Source: an uncultured Alcaligenaceae bacterium
GTDB lineage: Bacteria > Pseudomonadota > Gammaproteobacteria > Burkholderiales > Burkholderiaceae_B
Length of the DNA stretch: 12,919 bases
Direction: 5' to 3'
NCBI GenBank assembly: GCA_937952975.1
Contig: CALFXX010000082.1
Location: forward strand, 1-12,919
Part shown: in pieces, positions 1 to 5,302 of the stretch
Numbering within the stretch: position 1 is the stretch's first letter
How the letters are laid out: each line of letters opens with the position of its first letter
Program-made: the position numbers and the translations under genes
Notes under the pieces: generated by a model
What the model saw: the letters and a program-made list of their open reading frames with translations, nothing else
What the model was told of the DNA's origin: nothing
Databases searched by the model: none

Positions 1-55
1 GCTTTACTTGGTGGGCTGGGCGAGACTCGAACTCGCGACCAACGGATTAAAAGTC
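1..55. repeat. attL: left copy of 55-bp direct repeat (tRNA-Lys 3' fragment)
   Basis: Positions 1-55 are identical to 7033-7087 and diverge at 56 (T here, C at 7088). Positions 9-55 correspond to the last 47 nt of the minus-strand tRNA-Lys, from the 5' strand of the anticodon stem through the CCA end, and 1-8 to the bases just downstream of the CCA. The copy is only a tRNA fragment, so it is the displaced 3' end left by integration. The window starts exactly at the repeat, so the homology could extend further left. Confidence 0.85.
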
Positions 56-70
56 TGAGAAATATGCAAT

Positions 71-161
71 ATCAATCAATGTCTAAACTAACAATTATTT
101 ATTAAAAGTGTTTAAAAACATTGTGTTAGTGAAGAAACTAAATATTATTATATTGATTGAT
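71..161. promoter_or_regulatory. AT-rich inverted-repeat region left of the integrase
   Basis: A 10-bp perfect inverted repeat (ATCAATCAAT at 71-80, ATTGATTGAT at 152-161) encloses an AT-rich stretch that also contains CTAAC (87-91) and GTTAG (125-129) in inverted orientation. A weak sigma-70-like pair, TTGTGT (121-126) and TATTAT (143-148) with a 16-bp spacer, could be the integrase promoter. By position this is the left attP arm, where bending proteins such as IHF and a directionality factor often bind. That role is an inference; only the symmetry and composition are seen. Confidence 0.35.
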
Positions 162-184
162 GTTGTTTGGTATTCATGATTTTA

Positions 185-202
185 GTACCATAGCAGTACC
201 AT
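185..202. repeat. Left pair of GTACCAT direct repeats, candidate integrase/Xis arm site
   Basis: GTACCAT occurs at 185-191 and again at 196-202, exactly 11 bp apart. The same pair with the same spacing and orientation is at 6895-6912 near the other end. The two pairs lie about 130 bp and 120 bp from their att cores, the range expected for arm-type sites of a tyrosine integrase. The second copy sits about 25 bp before the chosen integrase start codon, so binding here could also regulate the integrase. No binding is shown. Confidence 0.5.
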
Positions 203-225
203 GGAACCAAACGGGCACCTTCTCA

Positions 226-1602
226 ATGGCTAAAATCAATTTCACGGCTGGCAGAATTAGCGACTTTAAGTGCCCACCGGACAAGCTCGAATCGACCTTA
301 TGGGATGCCACAACCAAAGGTTTAGGACTGCGCGCTACCGCCAAAAGCAAGAGCTATATTTTCCTGAGCATGCTCAAAGATGGGCGAAAGGTCAGAATCA
401 CCATTGGCGACCCGAGCCATTACGGGATTGACGATGCGCGAACCAAGGCCACCGAACTGCAAAAGTTGATAAATGATGGCCTTGACCCCCGAGAGGTCGC
501 AGCCGATAGACTCGCCGCCAGCGTAGCCAAGCGCGAGCGAACAAAAGTCAGAAAGGCACCGACGCTCGACGCTTGGAGCGATTACATCAAAGCACGCACC
601 TCAAAATGGAGCGAGCGCCACAAATTCGACCACGAAAGCATGGCTAGGCTTGGGGGCGAGAAAGTCACCCGAGGCCGCCGCAACAATGCCGAGGGTATAA
701 CTGAGGCTGGCATACTTCGCCCCCTGCTGGTGTTGCCTCTGTCTGCCATTACACGCGATGCGGTAGCCGCTTGGTTAGAGCCTGAGGCCATTAAGCGCCC
801 TACTCGCGCAAGGCTTGCCGTGTCTTTACTGGCTACCTTTTTGCGCTGGTGCGGCAACCGCCCCGAGTACCGCGACCAGATAAACCCAGACGCTTGCCAG
901 AGCATCAAGCAAGAGCTACCCAAACAGAAAGCAAAAGACGATTGCTTGCAGCGCGAACAGCTAGCGCTTTGGTTTGACCACGTGCGACAGATACCGAACA
1001 GCACGCACGCCAGCTATTTGCAGTGCTTGCTACTAACCGGCGCGAGGCGCGAGGAAATGGCTGGTTTGCGTTGGGATGATGTAGATTTTCAGTGGAACAG
1101 CATCACCATTAGAGACAAGGTGGAGGGAGAGCGCACGATACCGTTAACACCTTATGTTGCCAGCCTTATGCAAGCACTCAAGCGCCTAAATGAAACGCCG
1201 CCGAACGTGACGCAAATTAACCGTCTACAGACCAGGGGCGAAAAGTGGCAACCGTCACAATGGGTGTTCGCTAGCCCCAGCGCCAAAGACGGGAGGATTC
1301 AGGAGCCGCGTATCAATCACAACAAAGCTCTGACCGCCGCTGGTCTACCAGACCTTAGTATTCACGGCCTTAGGCGCTCATTCGGTACGCTTTGCGAATG
1401 GACAGAAACGCCGGCCGGCATCAGCGCTCAGATTATGGGGCACAAGCCCAGCGCCACCGCCGAAAAGCACTACCGCCGCCGCCCCCTCGACTTGCTAAGG
1501 ATGTGGCACACAAAGATAGAGGGCTGGATACTTGAGCAAGCCGGTATCGAGCAACCCAGCACCAAGGCTAGCAAATTGAAACTAGCCGCGAGCAATGCAT
1601 AA
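226..1602 (+). CDS. P4-type tyrosine recombinase (integrase), 458 aa
   Basis: This site-specific tyrosine recombinase would insert and excise the island at the tRNA-Lys site. The N-terminal 100 or so residues match the integrase N-terminal domain of P4-like enzymes (LWD..TKGLGLRA, then ITIGDP). The C-terminal catalytic domain shows the full set: Arg274 in TGARREE, Lys298 as the likely beta-hairpin lysine, His380 and Arg383 in HGLRR, His406 in MGH, and the nucleophile Tyr416 in HYRRR. Length is slightly above the usual 400-440, partly from a loop before the HGLRR motif. I chose ATG 226 because MAKINFTAGRI is a typical start for betaproteobacterial members. The reading frame is open upstream to a TTG at 157, but that extension would cover the GTACCAT repeats. 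Shine-Dalgarno is weak. The gene lies next to attL and reads into the island. It appears intact. Confidence 0.93.
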   Translation: MAKINFTAGRISDFKCPPDKLESTLWDATTKGLGLRATAKSKSYIFLSMLKDGRKVRITIGDPSHYGIDDARTKATELQKLINDGLDPREVAADRLAASVAKRERTKVRKAPTLDAWSDYIKARTSKWSERHKFDHESMARLGGEKVTRGRRNNAEGITEAGILRPLLVLPLSAITRDAVAAWLEPEAIKRPTRARLAVSLLATFLRWCGNRPEYRDQINPDACQSIKQELPKQKAKDDCLQREQLALWFDHVRQIPNSTHASYLQCLLLTGARREEMAGLRWDDVDFQWNSITIRDKVEGERTIPLTPYVASLMQALKRLNETPPNVTQINRLQTRGEKWQPSQWVFASPSAKDGRIQEPRINHNKALTAAGLPDLSIHGLRRSFGTLCEWTETPAGISAQIMGHKPSATAEKHYRRRPLDLLRMWHTKIEGWILEQAGIEQPSTKASKLKLAASNA

Positions 1603-1827
1603 CTGTGGATAACTTTTTATCTGCAATTGCTCAATAAGTAAGCAAAACGGCGTATGGCCGGAGAACCGCATATATACTAGATGCATAGGTTTTTAGTTAA
1701 AAGTTATGCACAGTGCTTATTCGCATATTGAGCGTTATGTAAAATTATGCAGATATTATTATTGTTTTTATATGCATATATCATATTTCAGTATAAAATT
1801 ACAGCATCATAAGCACTTGGACTCAAT
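1603..1827. promoter_or_regulatory. Intergenic region with DnaA-box-like sites and TATGCA motifs
   Basis: This 225-bp AT-rich gap follows the integrase. TGTGGATAA at 1604-1612 is the complement of the consensus DnaA box TTATCCACA, and TTATGCACA at 1704-1712 fits the looser consensus TTATNCACA in the opposite orientation. TTATGCAGA at 1745-1753 is one base off. A TGCATA/TATGCA core recurs at 1596, 1683, 1705, 1746 and 1772, which could be operators for the regulators that follow. GCTCAATA (1628-1635) recurs inverted near 1727. The region may hold the promoter for the HTH gene and either an accessory origin or a repressor-operator cluster. I cannot tell which. Confidence 0.4.
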
Positions 1828-2052
1828 ATGACCCCCTCAGAATTTGAAACAGCGCTGGCACTGATAGGCTGGAAGAAAGCAGACTTTGCACGCGCCACCG
1901 ATACGAACCAGACCACGATTAGCCGCTGGATGAATGGGCATAATCCGGTGCCGGTCTGGGTACCAGCGCATTTGAACCTACTGATTGACCTGAAAGCGAT
2001 GCATGACAAGCACCTGACACCGCCCCCAAGACCAGATAAGACCGCCGCCTGA
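1828..2052 (+). CDS. Small helix-turn-helix regulator (XRE-like), 74 aa
   Basis: A short DNA-binding protein made of one helix-turn-helix domain: residues 4-47 (EFETALALIGWKKADFARAT, then NQTTISRWMNG) fit the XRE/Cro fold used by phage and plasmid regulators, with TTISRWMNG as the recognition helix. A short hydrophobic helix follows and the tail is proline-rich. No dimerisation or cleavage domain is attached. The next gene encodes an S24-type domain with no HTH, so the two may be halves of what is usually one CI/LexA-type repressor. The Shine-Dalgarno is poor, so the start rests on the family's typical N-terminus. The role as repressor or antirepressor is inferred. Confidence 0.75.
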   Translation: MTPSEFETALALIGWKKADFARATDTNQTTISRWMNGHNPVPVWVPAHLNLLIDLKAMHDKHLTPPPRPDKTAA

Positions 2053-2134
2053 CGGACTCAGGCAAAGACGGGATGCGAGAGTGTTAGCCCACCAGCGCAC
2101 CCCTAACCACAATCACCTAACCAAGAGGTTAATA

Positions 2135-2485
2135 ATGGCTGAGTCTAGTTTAACAATCAACCCAACCTTTAAAACGCCAGAAGCGGGTATTGGTCGCGCC
2201 GTGTTTAATAGCGATGCAATGGAACCGACAATAATTTTTGGCGATGTAATCGAAGTTGACCATTCGCAAGACCAGTATTCGGGCGATGGTATTTACTGTT
2301 TTTCGTGGCGCGATTGGTCGGGCGAGGCGCTCATATTGCGCCGAGTAATTCGACAGTTAGATGGCACCTATGACGCCCTAAACGATAACAAAGCCTACCC
2401 CTCACAAAAGCTGACCGAGGCCGAATTAGCAAAATGGCCTATGCGAGGTCGCGTAGTGCGCTCTTATTCAGCAAGAGCACATTAA
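2135..2485 (+). CDS. Stand-alone S24/LexA-like repressor domain lacking catalytic Ser-Lys, 116 aa
   Basis: The protein resembles only the C-terminal domain of LexA/CI-type repressors. SDAMEPT (26-32) aligns with the usual GDSMEPT box, FGDVIEVD follows it, EALILRRVIR (64-73) aligns with the beta-strand that normally carries the catalytic Lys, and NDNKAYP (83-89) matches the conserved loop after it. The Ser nucleophile is replaced by Ala28 and the general-base Lys by Arg69, so self-cleavage should not be possible, although dimerisation could remain. There is no HTH. ATG 2135 was preferred to an in-frame ATG at 2081 because AAGAGG (2123-2128) lies six bases before it. That Shine-Dalgarno overlaps a small hairpin (TAACC 2118-2122 with GGTTA 2127-2131), which could tune translation. 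A partnership with the upstream HTH protein is inferred. Confidence 0.8.
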   Translation: MAESSLTINPTFKTPEAGIGRAVFNSDAMEPTIIFGDVIEVDHSQDQYSGDGIYCFSWRDWSGEALILRRVIRQLDGTYDALNDNKAYPSQKLTEAELAKWPMRGRVVRSYSARAH

Positions 2486-2492
2486 CAAGTTA

Positions 2493-2550
2493 TGCCCTGC
2501 CTAGCTCGACGGAGCGAAAAACCGGAATCCTTCACCGGCCTGACAGGGCA
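2493..2550 (+). ncRNA. Three-way-junction RNA, C4-antisense-RNA-like
   Basis: A 58-nt element can fold into a closed three-way junction: outer stem TGCCCTG (2493-2499) with CAGGGCA (2544-2550), hairpin 1 GCTC/GAGC (2504-2507 with 2512-2515), and hairpin 2 CCGG/CCGG (2522-2525 with 2535-2538). The hairpin 2 loop contains CCTTCA (2529-2534), complementary to TGAAGG (2572-2577), which overlaps the Shine-Dalgarno of the next gene. CTAGC (2501-2505) is complementary to GCTAG (2588-2592), which begins at the last base of that gene's start codon. This matches the architecture known for C4 RNA of phages P1 and P7, where two segments of a small processed RNA mask a downstream start. There is no U-tract, so it is unlikely to be a simple terminator. 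Assignment to the C4 family is from structure and context only. Confidence 0.5.
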
Positions 2551-2585
2551 CCCATTTATTGAAGGCCAGCCTGAAGGGGTTGAGC

Positions 2586-3500
2586 ATGCTAGAAAACGAC
2601 GAACTGACGATTCAGGCCAGAGTGTCTAAATGGTACTTGTTTAGCCCTAACTGGAATTTCATTAGACAAATCCCAGCGGTACCGCTTGGTTCTCTTTGCG
2701 GCTTGTCTATTGGTTTGGCTCCGATGTTTGCTGACCCAAATTGGGTAATCAATGTTGCAATGCCGCACTTAAACGGCACTGATACTGATGAAGTGTTTGA
2801 AGCTGGGCTTGATGACGCCCACGTTAATAAATACCAAACGGGTCTATTGTCAAAATTTATTGAACGCGCTCATGTTGCAACAGCAAACCTTGAGCCGCTG
2901 GGGACACTGCAGCCTGCAGTCGGTTTCGCTGACAGTACAAAAACGCTAGTAAGAGTCGTTGACTTTATTCGGTGGGCAACAGTGAAAGGCTGGTCAATGC
3001 CTCATGAGTTGGTCGAACAATTGCAGCGCGTAATCGAACCGCCTGCAAGTCTGCCGGCAATGAATGAATCAAGCTCGATTGATACCGGTCAGGTTGGCGA
3101 ATTTCAGACCGCCGCCGAGCCATTGCAAGCGCGAACCGAAAAGAAGGCCGAGCCGCTAACCATAGCACTCATCAGGCAAACAGTACATGACGAAATCGCT
3201 AGCTGGTTTGATGGCGTTGGCTATGAGCAATTAGCGAGTATGTTTAAAGAAAGCTCAGACCCCAAAGAAAATGAGAGGGTATGGAAATCGTACGCTGCCG
3301 AAGCAAGCAAGAACGGACTTAGAGAAGCCGCCAAAGTCAAAAGGTCAAAATTCAATCCCTACAAAGCCGGCCTTTGGTGGCTAGACCGAAAGCGACCTAC
3401 AGACTGGACACAGGCAAAAATGGATAGAACGCTTGCTAACAATCTACCAGCGCGAAGCCTAGAGCATAAGCCAAAACTTACTGGGGATGATTACAAATAA
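2586..3500 (+). CDS. Phage/island conserved hypothetical protein, 304 aa
   Basis: No function can be named with confidence. The N-terminal half (1-110) begins with a hydrophobic, Trp- and Pro-rich stretch. Residues around VRVVDFIRWATVKGWSMPHEL form a short motif seen in many hypothetical proteins of proteobacterial phages and islands. A low-complexity linker (about 140-180) follows, and the C-terminal part, with AGLWWLDRKR and MDRTLANNLPARS, is another motif common in phage hypotheticals. The start at ATG 2586 is set by AAGGGG at 2574-2579; an in-frame ATG at 2559 has no ribosome site. Its ribosome site and start codon are complementary to the loops of the upstream structured RNA, so the protein may be an antirepressor or early gene under antisense control. 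It is cytosolic by appearance, with no clear signal or membrane segment. Confidence 0.7.
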   Translation: MLENDELTIQARVSKWYLFSPNWNFIRQIPAVPLGSLCGLSIGLAPMFADPNWVINVAMPHLNGTDTDEVFEAGLDDAHVNKYQTGLLSKFIERAHVATANLEPLGTLQPAVGFADSTKTLVRVVDFIRWATVKGWSMPHELVEQLQRVIEPPASLPAMNESSSIDTGQVGEFQTAAEPLQARTEKKAEPLTIALIRQTVHDEIASWFDGVGYEQLASMFKESSDPKENERVWKSYAAEASKNGLREAAKVKRSKFNPYKAGLWWLDRKRPTDWTQAKMDRTLANNLPARSLEHKPKLTGDDYK

Positions 3501-3501
3501 T

Positions 3502-3593
3502 CGGTAATTTATCAGTAAGTAAATCGGACTAATCGGTATGAAAGCGGTAGAAAACCGGTAAGTATTCGGTAGCCAATCGGTAGAAAATCAGTA
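3502..3593. repeat. Iteron-like array: nine C(G/A)GTA repeats at about 11-bp period
   Basis: The C of a C(G/A)GTA-type core falls at 3502, 3513, 3525, 3534, 3545, 3556, 3567, 3578 and 3589. The spacings are 11, 12, 9, 11, 11, 11, 11 and 11 bp. The core at 3525 is degenerate (CGGAC), the rest are CGGTA or CAGTA, mostly preceded by T. All copies face the same way, so a protein would line up along one face of the helix. The array fills the gap before the excisionase-like gene and the replication operon. It could be a replication origin (iterons), an operator, or both. Confidence 0.75.
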
Positions 3594-3615
3594 TTGAATT
3601 TCGTTACATATTGTT

Positions 3616-3645
3616 GGTGTGTCGTTAACCTTATTAGGACACACC
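3616..3645 (+). promoter_or_regulatory. Hairpin over the ribosome site of the excisionase-like gene
   Basis: GGTGTGTC (3616-3623) and GACACACC (3638-3645) are perfect complements separated by 14 nt, ending three bases before the ATG at 3649. The best ribosome-site candidate, AGGA (3636-3639), lies partly in the right arm, so folding could restrict translation of the gene and of the overlapping genes after it. As DNA it could also be a dyad operator. The structure is seen; the control role is inferred. Confidence 0.5.
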
Positions 3646-3648
3646 GAA

Positions 3649-3831
3649 ATGCAAAAACGTTACTCAACCGACCTTGTAGCCGAACACCTCAATGTCAAAC
3701 CGCAAACGATTCGCGGTGCCTTCTGTCGCGATGGGCACTACCTTGGACTGCGACCAATCAAGCTGCCTAATCGCCGCCTACTCTGGCCTGCCGATGAAGT
3801 ACACGCCCTACTCTTAAGGGGGGCGAAATGA
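3649..3831 (+). CDS. Excisionase/AlpA-like HTH DNA-binding protein, 60 aa
   Basis: A small winged-helix protein of the MerR/excisionase type: YSTDLVAEHLNVKPQTIRGAF (residues 5-25) is a helix-turn-helix, followed by a short wing (LRPIKLPNRRLLWPADEVHALL) of the kind seen in AlpA and Xis proteins. Members of this group act as recombination directionality factors or as activators of the island's own genes. ATG 3649 was chosen because the family normally starts a few residues before the HTH; an in-frame GTG at 3619 would lie inside the upstream hairpin. It directly follows the iteron-like array, is the first gene of the replication operon, and overlaps the next gene by four bases (ATGA). Confidence 0.75.
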   Translation: MQKRYSTDLVAEHLNVKPQTIRGAFCRDGHYLGLRPIKLPNRRLLWPADEVHALLLRGAK

Positions 3832-4160
3832 ACAAGCCTCGCACTCGCCAAAGCAACGGGGCTGCTCAACTATCGTTACTGCCTGAGCCTACATTTTGCC
3901 CGAAATCCCCAAACCCGAATAGTGCCGAGTCTGCCGCACTGGTCGCGCTACTTGAGGGCGAATTGACGCAAGTCGATTGGTTGAGGCGTGGCAAGGGCTG
4001 GCGATTAGCTGCTGCAATTAAAGAGCTTGATTATCTGGGCTGGGAGCCAGAGTCAATCCTATCAAAGCGCGAAGGCTGGCCTAGACCAATAGCCGTTTAT
4101 CAACTACCCGCTAAAGCAAAACGATTCGCCAAGAGGTTACAGAGTCGAGGTGCTCTATGA
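3828..4160 (+). CDS. Phage-type hypothetical protein with probable winged-helix segment, 110 aa
   Basis: No firm family assignment. Residues 1-30 are polar and probably disordered. Residues 35-90 (SAALVALLEGELTQVDWLR, then KGWRLAAAIKELDYLGWEPES) look like the small winged-helix domain found in many phage proteins encoded among replication genes. The tail is basic (AKAKRFAKRLQSRG), in keeping with nucleic-acid binding. The ATG overlaps the stop of the previous gene, so translation is likely coupled. A role in replication or its control is inferred from operon position only. Confidence 0.7.
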   Translation: MNKPRTRQSNGAAQLSLLPEPTFCPKSPNPNSAESAALVALLEGELTQVDWLRRGKGWRLAAAIKELDYLGWEPESILSKREGWPRPIAVYQLPAKAKRFAKRLQSRGAL

Positions 4161-4342
4161 CCACCAAGCCGGACACCACAAACGACAGTAGAGCTGCGAC
4201 CAGTACCGAGCTACACGAACAGGCTTGCACTTGTTGGCGTGGCCTCAAACGCTCGCTAATAGCTTGCAAGACCTGCCAAAGACTTGGGCTTGTTTATGAG
4301 GGTGCCTTAGCTCGCATAGGGGGCGATTATGTTGCGAATTAA
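4157..4342 (+). CDS. Small Cys-rich hypothetical protein, possible zinc finger, 61 aa
   Basis: Not recognised. The N-terminal 20 residues are Thr/Asp-rich, followed by CTC at 24-26 and CKTC at 37-40, a pattern that could bind zinc (C-x-C, ten residues, then C-x2-C). Small zinc-finger proteins are frequent among phage replication genes. Its ATG overlaps the preceding stop (ATGA) and its 3' end overlaps the next gene by 14 bases. The overlaps are the main evidence that it is expressed. Confidence 0.6.
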   Translation: MTTKPDTTNDSRAATSTELHEQACTCWRGLKRSLIACKTCQRLGLVYEGALARIGGDYVAN

Positions 4343-4961
4343 AAACTGGTCTGAGTTTCAGCATTACAAAGATAGAGCGCCCCCATGGGTAAAACTTCAT
4401 CATTCGCTGCTGGATAACTTCGAGTTTCATAGCTTGCCGGTTGCTAGCAAAGCGCTAGCGCCTATGCTCTGGTTGCTAGCAAGCGAGAATTTAGACGGTT
4501 CAATTTCGGATGATTTAAGCAAGGTTGCGTTTAGGCTCAGAACCAGTGTCAGCGACGTACAAACCGCCTTGAAACCGTTGCTAGATAAGGGTTTCGTGGT
4601 CTCTGATAGCAACGTGCTAGCAGACTGCCAGCAATGTGCTTTACCAGAGACAGAGACAGAGACAGAGACAGAGGCGCGAAAACCTACGGTTTCGCCTGTT
4701 AAGCAACGAAATCCAAAACACCCAAAGCCTGATGACGTTGAGCAATCTGTTTGGGATGACTTTGTTGCACATCGAAAACGCAAGCGAGGTGCTATCACTG
4801 CGCTGGTCATGCAATCAATCCAGCGCGAGGCTGAGAAGGCTGGTTGGTCTCTAAACGATGCGCTGAAAGAGATAGTCGTCTGCAACTGGCAAACCTTCAA
4901 GGCCGAGTATCGAAATAAAGGCGTTGCCAAAACAGAAGCACTCGCACAGGTGGATTACTGA
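4329..4961 (+). CDS. DnaT/helicase-loader-like phage replication protein, 210 aa
   Basis: The N-terminal domain (1-95) has the family signature of phage replication initiators: WSEFQHYKDRAPPWVKLHHSLLDNFEF, then LLASENLDGSI and a helix pair ending in LLDKGFV, a winged-helix fold. A Glu-Thr repeat (108-115) forms a linker. The C-terminal domain (136-195: VWDDFVAHRKRKR, LVMQSIQREAEKAGWSL, NWQTFKAEY) matches the DnaT-like domain that contacts ssDNA or helicase in primosome assembly. It probably recruits the helicase encoded two genes downstream to the origin. It starts inside the preceding gene and its stop overlaps the next start (TGATG). Confidence 0.75.
   Translation: MLRIKNWSEFQHYKDRAPPWVKLHHSLLDNFEFHSLPVASKALAPMLWLLASENLDGSISDDLSKVAFRLRTSVSDVQTALKPLLDKGFVVSDSNVLADCQQCALPETETETETEARKPTVSPVKQRNPKHPKPDDVEQSVWDDFVAHRKRKRGAITALVMQSIQREAEKAGWSLNDALKEIVVCNWQTFKAEYRNKGVAKTEALAQVDY
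4645..4673 (+). repeat. CAGAGA hexamer tandem repeat in the replication-protein linker
   Basis: About 4.8 copies of a 6-bp unit encode the alternating Glu-Thr linker of the DnaT-like protein. Because the unit is two codons, slippage would change linker length without breaking the frame. Such linkers are common in phage replication proteins. Confidence 0.85.
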
Positions 4962-5302
4962 TGATTGGCTTGCGAGAACTACTTAATGCCAGACTAAACG
5001 GGTTCGCACCGTTAAGCGTTTGGGTTCATGTACTGGACTGCCCACCGAGCTACTGGCTTGCACGCGATGCCAACGAGTGCATTTCAAACGGGTTTAGAAC
5101 GTCGATACTAATTTTGCCAAACGAAACAGTATCAGCGCTCGACCTAACCGCACTCACTGGCTTGACTGTTCATGTGATGGGTCTAAACACGCTCAGAACG
5201 CAAGCAATCGCCAAGCACTGCCTCAGTTATGCCGAGTGCGTCATTCATTGCCTAGATGGGCATTTCACAGTCCTGAGGGGTACTCATGCAGAGCAAACCT
5301 AA
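4961..5302 (+). CDS. Hypothetical protein in the replication operon, 113 aa
   Basis: Not recognised. The protein looks globular with alternating hydrophobic stretches (LSVWVHVLDCP, FRTSILILPNETV, LTVHVMGLNTL, ECVIHCLDGHFTVL) that read as beta-strands of a small alpha/beta domain, with several Cys and His residues. No signal peptide or transmembrane helix is evident. Its ATG overlaps the stop of the DnaT-like gene and its end overlaps the helicase start by 17 bases, so it belongs to the same translation-coupled block. Any link to replication is by position only. Confidence 0.65.
   Translation: MIGLRELLNARLNGFAPLSVWVHVLDCPPSYWLARDANECISNGFRTSILILPNETVSALDLTALTGLTVHVMGLNTLRTQAIAKHCLSYAECVIHCLDGHFTVLRGTHAEQT

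Noticed and set aside
157..225. Upstream TTG or ATG starts for the integrase
   Set aside because: No ribosome site, and they would place the left inverted repeat and the GTACCAT pair inside coding sequence. The family N-terminus begins at MAKINF (226).
2493..2550. Simple rho-independent terminator after the S24-like gene
   Set aside because: No T-run follows the outer stem, and the fold has two internal hairpins with complementarity to the next gene's start.
3502..3593. CRISPR array
   Set aside because: Units are about 11 bp with 5-6 bp cores and no unique spacers of CRISPR length; no cas genes are present.
4427..4930. Long minus-strand frame opposite the DnaT-like gene
   Set aside because: Ser/Thr-rich shadow with no domain. 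The plus-strand gene has clear family motifs and operon overlaps.
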